From Nemertoderma westbladi (Eukaryota; Xenacoelomorpha; Nemertodermatida; Nemertodermatidae): a DNA stretch of 22,729 nt. Both the position numbers and the translations under genes were made by a program. Position 1 is the first letter of the stretch. Each line of letters begins with the position of its first letter. Below the pieces are notes generated by a model, which ran no database searches, was not told the DNA's origin, and was given only the letters and a program-made list of their open reading frames with translations. The stretch is taken from the NCBI GenBank assembly GCA_032718475.1, contig JAUCBJ010006690.1, positions 1 through 22,729 of the forward strand. The letters are read 5' to 3'. This document shows, in pieces, positions 9,241 through 18,402 of the stretch.

Positions 9241-9969
9241 ATTCTACAGTAGTTGTGACTACCCGGTAGTCTGTAGTTTCGATTCATGCCATCGTTAACT
9301 TATGAAAAAGCGCAGTACAATACAGTCAAGAGCAGTAGGCCTACACTGTACACAATAAACTCTGCTATCTGATAAATAGAACTCTATCTGTTTTGTTGAT
9401 TAGTTACCAAGCAACATCCTAATCAAATTAATTTCGCGTATATTTAATTTCATATTATTAAATAACGAAATAATTCTGAAATCATTTTGTGGAGAAGAAT
9501 GGCATTATAGCCTTGCCGTACAATAGCATATGCATGCATATAACAAAATGATATTCTTATCGGAAAAACATTCTAATTTATTCAAATATTAGAGACTATA
9601 TTCGTCAATTCGTTTGCTACGTTTTTTTAACCACGACTTTATTACCATAACAAAAAAAACACAGCAAAAAAGACACATATAACGATAATGGAAAGAAAAT
9701 GGTCTTCTAAATTAAAATCATGTAAAATATTTGTTTCATTCACTTGAAATATCATGCAAGTTTAGAGAAGATAATTATTAGGTATTTGAAGATAATTATT
9801 AGTTATTAATTATAACTTTATACGGTATAAGCGATTTTATTCGTCGAATGCTTTAAATGGCGAGTGAGAATGCTTTATATGGCAGGGAATAAACCAAACT
9901 CTGTATTGGTATTCTGTTATTAAAATCATCACAATTGTACTCAAAATGTAATTAATATTAAATAGTTAC
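9241..9969. other. AT-rich spacer, no gene seen
   Basis: Low-GC sequence with scattered A and T runs and the short palindrome CATATGCATGCATATG-like near 9529. No coding frame with plausible composition appears on either strand. Confidence 0.5.
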
Positions 9970-9975
9970 TTTATT
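9970..9975 (-). terminator. Poly(A) signal for the exon ending at 10016
   Basis: AATAAA on the minus strand, about 40 bases after the TGA/TAA end of the coding exon at 10016. The spacing is sensible for a short 3' UTR and supports that exon being the last of its gene. Confidence 0.5.
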
Positions 9976-10015
9976 CAACGTAACTAACTATATAATAATT
10001 TAGTAGGAATAAGTT

Positions 10016-10420
10016 CTACTCAATCTGTTCACCTTCAGACGCGACGGCCTCTCTATTATTATTATTATTACTGTTGGACTTGGAGCCCAAGTAACCTTGA
10101 ACCCCGGGGGCATCCTTCCAGTTCAAATCGTGCCGAACCTTCCCGAGTTGTATGGGCTGCGACTCGGGAACCTCTTCGCTGTACGAGGAAGACCCCGTAG
10201 AAGAACTCGATGACTCTTTCCTTATATTTTGCCTTCTAGGATCCGTCATCCGATAGATAAGAAGATTCATCCGTTGGTTTCTCATCCGTTTATCATCTTG
10301 TTTTTCCTCTCTCTCCACCTTCCACCGCTCCTGTTGCCGATCGTATCCCGCCATTCGCGCATCGTGTCTCAACCCGTATTTAGTCATCTTCTCCTCTCGG
10401 GTATCGCAGCAGCCCAGGAA
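10016..10420 (-). CDS. Terminal exon of an unrecognised protein, paralogue A
   Basis: Minus-strand coding exon of about 134 codons. I place its start after a T/G-rich tract ending CCTCAAG, because the frame then reads FLGCCDTREEK before the first Met at 10387, and this extension aligns with paralogue B (15394-15759). The alternative is a start at Met 10387 (123 residues). The protein has a Cys pair at the very start, then a highly charged, probably helical segment (REEKMTKYGLRHDARM, QQERWKVEREEK). A Ser-rich low-complexity stretch follows, then the conserved motif LGKVRHDLNWKDAP and an Asn-rich tail from an ATT microsatellite. The Cys-then-basic start looks like the cytosolic side of a membrane span encoded by an upstream exon, which I could not find. 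It shares strand with, and lies inside, the NCAM-like intron, but the entry phase (0) does not fit the preceding NCAM exon (1). Function unknown. Confidence 0.6.
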   Translation of the reverse strand, partial: FLGCCDTREEKMTKYGLRHDARMAGYDRQQERWKVEREEKQDDKRMRNQRMNLLIYRMTDPRRQNIRKESSSSSTGSSSYSEEVPESQPIQLGKVRHDLNWKDAPGVQGYLGSKSNSNNNNNREAVASEGEQIE

Positions 10421-10700
10421 CTTGAGGCAACAGCAACAACAGAGCCAGCAGCCTTAGTTACCAGCACAGCGGCGATAACCCCTGGACTATAGATATCTGG
10501 CCCCACATCGAGTTAATGGCACAAAATTACCGCGAAGTCCAATTATGTTTAGTGTGTTTAAATAATTAATTAAACTTAATTTAAAAGAATTAGGGGAGAT
10601 GGTACCCCAGTATTTTTCGAAAATTGAAAAATTTTCGAAAAATTTTTTTTATTTATTAATTCTAAATCAGAATTTAACGTAGATTTCAGAAATCAAAACC
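10421..10700. other. Upstream of paralogue A
   Basis: CAACAGCAACAAC-type low complexity next to the exon gives cysteine or leucine runs in minus-strand frames. A hairpin of the form GAAAATTGAAAAATTTTCGAAAAA lies near 10618. No upstream exon could be identified. Confidence 0.4.
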
Positions 10701-10704
10701 CTAA

Positions 10705-11760
10705 CATCACATCATAAGCTTAAGTTGTCTGTTTTTCTGTTTGTCTGTCTATTGGTCTGTTTTTCTGTTTGTCAACAAATTATGGAAATAAAAATGTACA
10801 CCACCTAACTAAAATAATTGCTACATGGGTTTTCGTGGTCGCGGATTTCATTTCCGTGGTCAGTTCTCAAATAGTTTGTCTGCCTGTTTGTCCGTCGGTC
10901 GGTCTTTCTGTCAAAAACATAACGAATCACATTACGTAACCAAAATTTTCACAATTGGGGTTTTTAAGGTCGGTGATTTCATTTATGGTGTTATCTTTCC
11001 AGTTTGGATGAGTCTATTATGCCTGTATATTTGTCTGTCAGTCGATCTGTCTGTCAAGAAAGACATACAGACAGACTTAAACAGACAGTCTAGGTTCATG
11101 CAATTATTAAATATGACATGGGAAATCAAATCAGCAACTAGGAAAACCCCCATATCAGAAATTATAGTAAAGTGATGTGTTTACTTATATTTTATCTGTG
11201 ACACCGACAGTAAGTCAGACAGACAAACAGACAGACAGACCGACCGACCGACCGATAGACAGACAGACAAACAGACAGACAGACCGACAGACCGATAGAC
11301 ATACAGACAGTCCAGATGTCACCAATCATTAAAACATGTAGTAGAAATTAAATCAGCGACTAGGAAAACCCCCATATCTGAAATTTTATTCAGGTGACAT
11401 GCCTCTTTATATTTTGACTGACAGACAAACAGACATAAAAACAGACAAACAGACATAAAAACAGACAAACAGACATTCTAGGTTCAGTTAAATATTAAAA
11501 TTTACATCGGAAATGGAATCAGCGACTAGGAAAACCCCCATATCATAAATTATAGTAAAGTAAAGTGATGTGCTTACTTATTTATTGTCTGTGAGATTGA
11601 CAGTGAAACAGACAGACAGACAGAATGACAGACAAACAGACAGACAGGCAGTCCAGATATCATCAAACATTAAAACAGATAACAGAAATGAATTCAACGT
11701 CTACGAAAACCCCTAAATCGTAAATTTTGGTTCGCTGGAGTAGTTTATTATATTTTGGCT
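10705..11760. repeat. Large inverted satellite with CTGTCTGT / CAGACAGA arms
   Basis: The left part (10710-11060) is rich in GTCTGTCTGT, and the right part (11061-11660) in CAGACAGACAGA. A longer unit is associated: AAATCAGCGACTAGGAAAAC with CCCCATATC recurs at about 11128, 11350, 11516 and, diverged, 11690. Its reverse complement (GGGTTTTCGTGGTCGCGGAT, and GGGTTTTTAAGGTCGGTGAT) lies in the left part near 10827 and 10958. The switch of orientation lies near 11050-11070, where CTGTCTGTC AAGAAAGACATA CAGACAG can fold directly. Long open frames across it are only repeat translations. Confidence 0.85.
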
Positions 11761-12003
11761 TATTTTTGAAATGTTGAATGAAGGTTCCAGGTGTGTCTCG
11801 ATAGTTATTCCGCCCTTCTGGAAATTTTCATGAGATTCCATCTCGTAGAACCAGCTAATGGGTACATATGTGTTAGCAGTAAAATGTATGGGGATAGCCT
11901 GGGGTACCATGTCCCCTTAATGGAAAGGAGCAGGTTACTGTTTCTGTTTTCGAATAAAAACAATAAACAAAATTTTAATTCATATACGTCCAATTTGCAC
12001 TGG
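11761..12003. other. Unassigned spacer
   Basis: No supported gene. The segment holds the word CAGGTTACTGTTTCTGTTTT near 11931, which also occurs in related form at about 7504 and may belong to a dispersed repeat. Confidence 0.35.
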
Positions 12004-12117
12004 AGATCACTAAGTGCATCACTAAGTGAGATAACTAAGTGAGGTACTAAGTGAGATCACTAAGTGCATCACTAAGTGAGGTACTAAGTGAGATCCTAAG
12101 TCGAGATCACTAAGTAT
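12004..12117. repeat. Tandem repeat of ACTAAGTG units
   Basis: About ten copies of a 10-13 bp unit, CACTAAGTGCAT / TACTAAGTGAGAT, are arranged in a higher-order pattern, with GATCACTAAGTGCATCACTA repeated as a larger block. No coding meaning. Confidence 0.9.
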
Positions 12118-12587
12118 AAGTCTTATACTTATATTTATGTACCATTGATCCAACCAACACTAGCATCCAGAGGTTATCGGTGTGCGGTTGATGACCTTTC
12201 AAGCACGAGAATACAGTCATAGATAGTAGTAGTAATATTGTGTTGTAGGTAATTATATTTACAATGAGTATTCATCAACAGTAATGGTACGGTTTCAAGG
12301 TATACTTCATCATATTAATTTTTGCAAAGATACCGGTACAATAATAAACTATGTAGTTTGTCTGAAAAAAAAAACTAGCTAGAAAATAATATTTTATCGT
12401 ACAGAAATATTTTTGAGTCATTGTAGCAAGTAATTTCATTAGTTTGTATTCATTAACTATAATTATTTTAAAAATTCAATTTTATCGATATTATTGTTAT
12501 TACTATATAATATTTGTATATTATTATATTTATATAATATTGTTATTAATATATAATATGCCACTAAAATTGGCATTGGTACACCTT

Positions 12588-13290
12588 GGGTACCAATGCC
12601 CTACACTTTTTAAACCTTAATCATTGTTACTATGGCAACAATAGTAGTTATTTATACATTTTATATATTTTACACATATTTTATACATTCGTATATTTTA
12701 CAATAGTTGTTTTTACAAATCAAAATAGCTAGTCTTTTAAAAAAAATTAAAAAGTTTTTAATAAATTTAGTGTTAAATAAATGTTATAATTTCAGGTAGC
12801 TAGTATTTTTAAAATAGCTAGAAATATAAGATAGCTAGTATTGTCAAGATAGCTAAATACTTTAGCTGTGATGTTTAAATAATTGTTTTCGAACATTTCT
12901 GTCGCTCTTAACGTCGCGTAGCGAAAGAGCGACACGTACTGTACTGTACATGTCGCTTTTTTCTTTATATAATTTTAGTATGATATTTTATTTTTAATTG
13001 TTTGCGATTTTTTTTGCTTTATTATCTGCCACAAAAAATACTAGTTCTCTTAAAAATTACTAGCTACCTGAAATTATAACATTTATAATAACACTAAATT
13101 AAATAAAAAAATTTTGAATTTTTTTAAATATTAGCTATTTTGAATTTTTAAAATTATTACATTATATTTTATTCTATTTATGTTCTAGAATAGTTAAATA
13201 ACATTTATATGGTATTCTGGAACTCCCCATGATTGCCATAGTGACATTGATTTATGTTAAAAAAGTGTAGTAGCATACGGAACCGTTACC
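12588..13290. mobile_element. Foldback (palindromic) element, copy 1
   Basis: The two halves are inverted copies of each other over about 240 bp. The left arm holds CATTGTTACTATGGCAACAA and, further in, TGTTATAATTTCAGGTAGCT (near 12782); the right arm holds TAGCTACCTGAAATTATAAC (near 13062) and ATTGCCATAGTGACATTGAT. The right tip is GCATACGGAACCGTTACC. At the centre is a hairpin with TGTCGCTCTT (12900-12909) pairing with AAGAGCGACA (12925-12934). No transposase frame is present. Outer tips resemble those of 20808-21230, so both belong to one non-autonomous family. Confidence 0.75.
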
Positions 13291-13513
13291 AAATATTTAC
13301 CAAATCCCAAATAATAGATAATAAATATAATCATAATCATAATGATAATACTGCATATATATAATAATTCTGCAACATTTATGCAAAATACCCTGCAAAA
13401 TATATCTGCAAAATAGGTAAAAATTGCTATTATAAAATGAATATTAATGGATAAACTATTACAATTTTTGTTACATTATGTCAACTTAACAGCGTTCTAG
13501 AGAATTACAATGT

Positions 13514-14154
13514 AACGCTGCAAAGTACCACTTTGCAGCGTTGCGGCCTATAGGACGGGAAACTGCAAAGTAATCAATGACATGGAAACAACTTAAATTA
13601 TCGTATTCCAGAATGTATTATTTCCATTTATATTAATGCCTGCTGCTTTATTCAATAAAGCAGCACGTCACGTGAATAATGCGTGCGTCCAGTTTGCAGT
13701 AACGAGACTAGCTACTGTATGTAAATAATTGTTTAACGTGTAAGACTGTATGCCATATGTCGAAACGTCCTATAGAAGACATTTTAGAGAAAATGAGCAA
13801 AGAAAATATGGCGATAGTGTTCAGTAAAACTGAACGGATACAGACGGTGACTCAATTTGGTTCAGACGACGATGGATCAAAGATTAAACTTTAATTAGAT
13901 AGTACCGGTACCTGTTAATAATTTTCACTAATATTCGAAATAGTATACATATACTCAAAATCGAAATAGTACATAGTACACATACAATATGTTTAAATGG
14001 GCATCCATAAAATCCTTTCTTCACAAACCGAACGCTGATAAGTTGACATAATGTAACAAAATGACATGTATATAATTTATGTAAACCTCCCTCGCTGCGC
14101 TCGCTCGGTACATAAATAAACTCGGGTCATAACGCTGCAAAGTGCTACTTTGCA
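13514..14154. repeat. Segment bounded by related hairpins
   Basis: A perfect palindrome at 13514-13542 has arms AACGCTGCAAAGT and ACTTTGCAGCGTT around a 3-base loop. The same arm with a shorter partner recurs at 14131-14154. Between them are a near-perfect hairpin at 13641-13665 (TGCTGCTTTATT with its complement) and a 10-bp inverted pair, CTATAGGACG at 13548-13557 and CGTCCTATAG at 13766-13775. The arrangement suggests a small non-autonomous element or a fragmented one. No transposase is visible. Confidence 0.55.
13757..13894 (+). other. Small open frame of 45 codons, status unknown
   Basis: ATG to TAA encodes MSKRPIEDILEKMSKENMAI and then a short acidic end (…FGSDDDGSKIKL). Composition is protein-like (charged, few repeats) and less AT-biased than the surroundings. 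It sits inside the hairpin-bounded segment 13514-14154. It could be a chance frame, a remnant of a transposase N-terminus, or a micro-peptide gene. I recognise no family. Confidence 0.2.
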
Positions 14155-15393
14155 CACAATTGTAAATAGTTATTTCGGAGAATATTTAATTTATGTTTGA
14201 ATAATATTTTAGACAATTTCACAATTAGAATTTGAGAGGTAGAAAATAGTACAAAATCAAATTCACGATCTGCCATATATTACTATCAAAAAGTATTGTT
14301 CTAGAATCTGATGATGTTATAATTTCAACTACATAAAAATAGTAGCTATATTATTTGTTATTTGCATTGCTGAATTACTGTAACCGTAATACAATTCAAT
14401 CAATTCAATTCATAATACATTCAATACAAGGAAAGATTCCAGAAAATAATTATAATTGAAAAATTGTTACTTTTCACATTGATCCGAATAACATCACCAG
14501 AGCCCGCTACTAGTAAATAAATTTTAACAAAAATATGTCTGGAAAATTAGTAGCATAAAGCTTTTTACAGTAATTTTTAAGGTTTTCACTTACTACAATG
14601 AAAAACACTAGTTACTCTGAAAAATATTAATTAATAATGTTTAACACTGATCAATAGCAAAAACAAAAAAATTAAAAATAGCAGAATCAGTGGACAGTTA
14701 TCGCAATTGAGTAGCTTCAGATTGGCGGTATTTTCTAATATTTCAACAATAATTGAACCTAAAAATACGTAAAAACGTAAACCCAAAAAAAGTGAACCCA
14801 AAAAAGTAATATTTCATTAAATATTTCCTTGTAAGTAATATTTGGTCAAAATCCACCCATTTCCGTTAAAATAAGCAATAAACCTGAACGAAGTTATGGG
14901 TTACCTCAAAGTAATTCTAGATCACCTTGAACCGACTGTATCCATGTTGGTCATTCTAGAACGTCTGTTGCTATGGGTTTGTTGTTAATGACTGCAGCAC
15001 CCGAAACGTGTTTACGAAAACACACTTGGTGTTTCATTACGTTTATCAAAATTTAATTAAAATCAAAATATCTATAAAAAAATTTAATGGGTATTATTTT
15101 ATCATTTCAATACTATAGGGGTAAGGGAATAAGCCTGAAAATACTGTTCTTAAAAATGACCAACAGCGTTTTACTTCCATTGAATCTTCCATTTATGAAT
15201 AACCGAAGGTTAGAAAAAGATTACCCATGGTGCAAGGTGCTATGGATGGATATATTGTTAGTTTTATAAAATAATAATGAAAGATACAATTACATAGTTT
15301 CCAAATTTATCAAACCCTTTCTAGAACAATAATATTATTTGACTATTACACAATACCATGATTTCCGATAAGAAGAAATCACTTTGATTTAAA
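14155..15393. other. AT-rich spacer, no gene seen
   Basis: About 1.2 kb of low-GC sequence inside the large NCAM-like intron. A CAATTCAATTCATAATACAT-type short repeat lies near 14398. The only longer frame (around 15087, plus strand) looks like chance. Confidence 0.5.
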
Positions 15394-15759
15394 TCAATAA
15401 CGATTAATATTCCGCGTTCCAGGGTATGCCGCTGCAGTAGGCGAATCCATCCAGTTGAGGTCATGTCTGACCCGACCCAAAACAAACGGAATTACTGTGC
15501 TAGCTTCACTCGCATCCGAAGATCCAGGGGTCACAGTCGAACCGGAAGAGCTAACAAAGGACTCATCAATAACTCCCTTCTTCTCCTGAAGTTTCCGTTT
15601 CAACATCAACTTAGTTCTATTATGCAACATTTTATCTTCAACAGCGTTCAGCTTGTCTTCCATATTTCTTTCACGCTGAAACTCTTTAAATTTTAACTTG
15701 TCTTCATATTTTAACCTCGATTTAACAATATTTTCCTCTTTTCTCCTATTACAGTAATC
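15394..15759 (-). CDS. Terminal exon of an unrecognised protein, paralogue B
   Basis: Minus-strand exon of about 121 codons ending in TGA. The first Met is at 15663, but the frame is open for 32 more codons to a TTGTCAG acceptor at 15760, in phase 0 as in paralogue A. This extension reads DYCNRRKEENIV and aligns with FLGCCDTREEKMT of A. Over the next ~55 residues the two align without gaps (shared K, L, Q, E-R and M positions; charged helix-forming composition). A Ser/Thr-rich linker follows, then LGRVRHDLNWMDSP, nearly identical to LGKVRHDLNWKDAP in A, and a short C-terminus. Stops precede the acceptor, so an upstream exon or a Met start is needed. The family is unknown to me. The shared motif and phase make these related real exons and not chance frames. 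Confidence 0.6.
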   Translation of the reverse strand, partial: DYCNRRKEENIVKSRLKYEDKLKFKEFQRERNMEDKLNAVEDKMLHNRTKLMLKRKLQEKKGVIDESFVSSSGSTVTPGSSDASEASTVIPFVLGRVRHDLNWMDSPTAAAYPGTRNINRY

Positions 15760-16159
15760 CTGACAACCTTACCATATACATTTCGGTAATATACGCAGTG
15801 TTAACAATTGGTCTTAAAGCTCTCATATAATAATATTATATATTTTTATGCCCCCAGTCGGGGCAAATGGGTGGGTGTCACACAGGTTACTGTAAACTTA
15901 TATTTATTAAAATTATTAAAATTTGAGTTTAAAAAAAAGAGAATAAAAACCTAGAGGCAGATAGTTCCAGTAGAGTTGGGCGGTTTGGGCAGATAGAACG
16001 TGGTAGCGGTTCGAACAACAACTATTGCATAACGAGCAGCTGCCATATAAAACTTAATATAATTGTACCAAGGCGTACCAAAAATAAGAAGCCATTCATC
16101 CTTGCGGGACTGCAGACAGAATTTCAATATTGCAGAATTGCAGTCAGTCAGGTGAGGAC
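15760..16159. other. Spacer upstream of paralogue B
   Basis: The upstream exon of paralogue B is not identifiable here. GGGTGGGTGTCACACAGGTT near 15871 is partly repeated in inverted form near 17388 (GGTCACCCACCTGTTACC), possibly ends of a dispersed element around the retrotransposon relic. Confidence 0.35.
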
Positions 16160-16640
16160 CATCGCATACGTAAGGGGAAGGCATGGGCAGCGTTAAATAG
16201 TCTGTCCAGGATTTGGAAGTCCCATAGAATAAAACGAAACCATAAGGTTAGATTATTTAGGGCTGTAGCAGCACCAGTACTCTTATATGGGAGTTTATCT
16301 GGGCTATAACTGCAGACGATACCTCTGGATGTCAATTTCACAAGAATGATGCACCGGGTTCATTGTGTCAAGTACAATGAGTACATCTCCAATCTGTCTC
16401 CACAACATTGGATGTATTTCATTAGTCTCCCCTAGCTTGAAACGTGAACGGAACCGCCTCCGCTTTGCAGGACATTTCTTTCGCAGTGAGGACCAGCCAG
16501 TGCATAATATTGTGCTTTGGCGGCCTCATGGAGTGAATAAGCAAGGTTGACAGCCCATGGCTCTCTTGAGACGCCTCTTAAAGGACACTGGCCTTGAAAA
16601 TGCGGATGATCTAGCAAATGTGATGGGTGATAGTGAGTTG
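16160..16640 (+). pseudogene. Decayed non-LTR retrotransposon, reverse-transcriptase C-terminus
   Basis: Plus-strand frames carry the landmarks of the C-terminal region of LINE-type reverse transcriptase proteins. One frame gives KAWAALNSLSRIWKS, KVRLFRAVAAPVLLYGS and a stop after the LYGS block. A shifted frame gives FTRMMHRVHCVKYNEYISN, and then RNRLRFAGHFFRSEDQPVH, VLWRPHGVNKQG and LLKDTGLEN. The family pattern (WAALN-x-L-x-x-IWKS, LF-x-A-x-x-x-x-VLLYGS, LRFAGH-x-x-R-x-x-D) is matched in order, but at least one stop and frame changes interrupt it. It is therefore a dead 3' fragment. The clade is not assigned. Confidence 0.85.
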
Positions 16641-17777
16641 TCGCAATTTTGTGGACAAGCCGGCATAGCATTCATAATATGTATGTAATATATATAATGC
16701 AATGCAGCATGCCGATCGTATTAGTAGTGGCCATAATTTGTTGCTATATTGTCTACTGATCATCGCTCGGGATATATCCTCGTAACATCCACCGCCTGGC
16801 CCCTGCAGGTCGGAACTTTGCAAAGTAAATAATAAATAACATAGAAACAATCGAGTTCTGGAATATATATTGCGTATTCTACTCTAGAGTGAATGATAGC
16901 CATTCTGTATGATAAGTGTAAGATCGTTTACCATAAAGTTGTCTTAGTAACTACAGTGAATTGCATAAGAATTTCATCAATGTAGTAAAATGACTAACTA
17001 TTAATTTCGTTAAAAACGAAATTAATTTGTTAAATAAGTTTAAAAATATTTAATTTTGTTTTCTAGAACAGATATTTCTTGTAAGAACATTAAAAACGCT
17101 TTCTAAAAAATATTAATATTTTTTTATGTTTCTTTAAATTAATTTGTGTTAAAAACAGTGTATTAAAACAAATCCATCATGGTAGCTGGTGATTTTTATG
17201 TTAGCTATAGTAATTTATTTTTAAATTTAAATTTTTATTTAAAAATGAAAGAATTTTATAAAAAGATTATAGAGCAAAATATATTTTAAATTAGAAAATA
17301 TGAAACAAAAAGTAGCTAGTATAAAAACAATGGGAGGGGGGAGTGTCCAAAACATAGTCGACAAATAGTTGTAACTCTAGTCGGGGGGTCACCCACCTGT
17401 TACCAATTATAATAGGTAAACCAATTGTTGACATAAAGAGTATTCAAATAGGGCAAATCGTACATTGTAAACACGACAATATTAAACACATTGTTTATAT
17501 TTTTTCACATAAATTAAATTTTCTTTCGGTCTAAAGAACAGCTTGAAATTAATAATATAAATAATATCATAAATAATCCTAAAATATCAAAATATCCTAA
17601 AAAAATTATATTTAAAAACATTGTTGCCATAGAGAAGACAAAAAATATCGTAAAAAAAATTCAACAGTTAATTAATTCAAGAATAGTCGATAATAGTTAA
17701 TTAATAAATTCTGAAATGATGACATTTATTAGTAGATAAATTAAATAATATTTAGCGGGTAAAATGGTTATGGGGAA
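16641..17777. other. AT-rich region upstream of the plus-strand gene
   Basis: It contains words shared with the foldback family (TTCTAGAAC, TAGCTAGTA, GTTGCCATAG near 17621), suggesting degraded copies. It should also hold the promoter of the gene starting at 17778, but no core motif is convincing. An AATATTTAG just before CGGGTAAAATGG (17756) could be a 3' splice or spliced-leader acceptor. Confidence 0.4.
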
Positions 17778-17808
17778 ATGGAACGCCACAGATGTACAGT
17801 GTTCCTAA
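17764..17808 (+). promoter_or_regulatory. Overlapping upstream ORF
   Basis: An ATG at 17764 opens a 14-codon frame (MVMGKWNATDVQCS, then TAA) that overlaps the main ATG at 17778 in another frame. If it lies in the mature mRNA it could lower initiation at the main start. It may equally be excluded by the transcription or trans-splice start. Confidence 0.3.
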
Positions 17809-18018
17809 GTGGGGCTGTGCTTGGCGCCTCTGTAGCTGTGGCTCTAGGATTGGTGGCAGCGGCGCGCGACTTCGTACTGTCTGGGTCGCCGTTGGATTTG
17901 TTACACAGAGTTGTGGACGCGATTACTTTAAGCGACCACAACAGCGTTGAGTTTCAACAAAAGTTGTTAGATCGAACCCTAGTGAACCCGGATGTTGACA
18001 AGTTGTATCAGCTATTGG
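17778..18018 (+). CDS. Membrane-anchored coiled-coil protein, exon 1
   Basis: The first in-frame ATG follows a TAA at 17760-17762, so the start is well bounded. The 80 codons begin MERHRCTVFLSGAVLG and contain a hydrophobic Ala/Val/Leu span at residues about 7-28, most likely a signal anchor and less likely a cleaved signal. A soluble segment follows, with DLLHRVVDAITL and FQQKLLDRTLVNPDVDKLYQ. The donor is TTGG/GTGAGT (phase 1). The exon is GC-richer than its flanks, as a coding exon should be. It joins in phase to 20067-20265. With the downstream exons it would give a single-pass, coiled-coil protein of 236 or 195 residues. I do not recognise the family. Confidence 0.72.
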
Positions 18019-18064
18019 GTGAGTCAAGAAGAACCGCAATATAATGAAAATTTAATTTCTTCGT

Positions 18065-18265
18065 AGTTCGTATGCCATTACTAGTCCCGTGTGCTATTAC
18101 ACTAGTTCCGTATGTCATTACACTAGTCCTGTGTGCCATTACACTAGTTCCGTATGTCATTACACTAGTATCGTATGCCATTACTAGTCCCGTGTGCCAT
18201 TACACTAGTTCCGTATGTAATTACACTAGTACCGTATTCCATTACACTACTTCCGTAGTGTAATG
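18065..18265. repeat. Minisatellite of ~22-bp units ending in a hairpin
   Basis: About nine tandem units of the type GTATGTCATTACACTAGTTC with variants. The array ends in a hairpin at 18240-18265 (CATTACACTAC, TTCC, GTAGTGTAATG) with 11-bp perfect arms. It lies in intron 1 of the plus-strand gene just after the donor. The repetitive peptide it could encode is an artefact. Confidence 0.9.
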
Positions 18266-18402
18266 AAATACGGAATAGCTATAATTTTATTTATAAAATT
18301 TTTCTGAGTAAAATATCTAATAAATCAGAATAAATAAAATGTTTTACTGAGTTGAAGACCAAAATTTGTTTGTCTTAAAACAAAATATATTTTTAAATAT
18401 TA

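Noticed and set aside
10100-10140. LGKVRHDLNW as the start of a synaptotagmin C2 domain
   Set aside because: Only a weak resemblance to the LGKLxxSLxY opening of C2A; both exons stop soon after and no C2 strands follow.
10229-10492. Plus-strand frame opposite paralogue A
   Set aside because: Antisense of the better-supported minus-strand exon; Leu/Ala/Thr-rich from low-complexity CAA repeats.
10825-11175. Open frame of 116 codons, plus strand
   Set aside because: It runs through the CTGTCTGT satellite; the repeated Ser/Val/Cys-Leu pattern is translated repeat DNA.
15087-15269. 60-codon plus-strand frame
   Set aside because: No splice or start support and composition matches AT-rich background.
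10016-15759. The two paralogous exons as alternative 3' ends of the NCAM-like gene
   Set aside because: They start in phase 0, while the preceding NCAM exon (22244-22426) ends in phase 1 in the middle of an FN3 domain, so direct splicing would break the frame.
16432-16850. Minus-strand frames opposite the LINE relic
   Set aside because: The sense strand carries recognisable reverse-transcriptase motifs, so these are shadows.
18072-18263. Open frame of repeating TLV/YVI-type residues
   Set aside because: It is a translation of the 22-bp minisatellite with a unit length that keeps the frame open.
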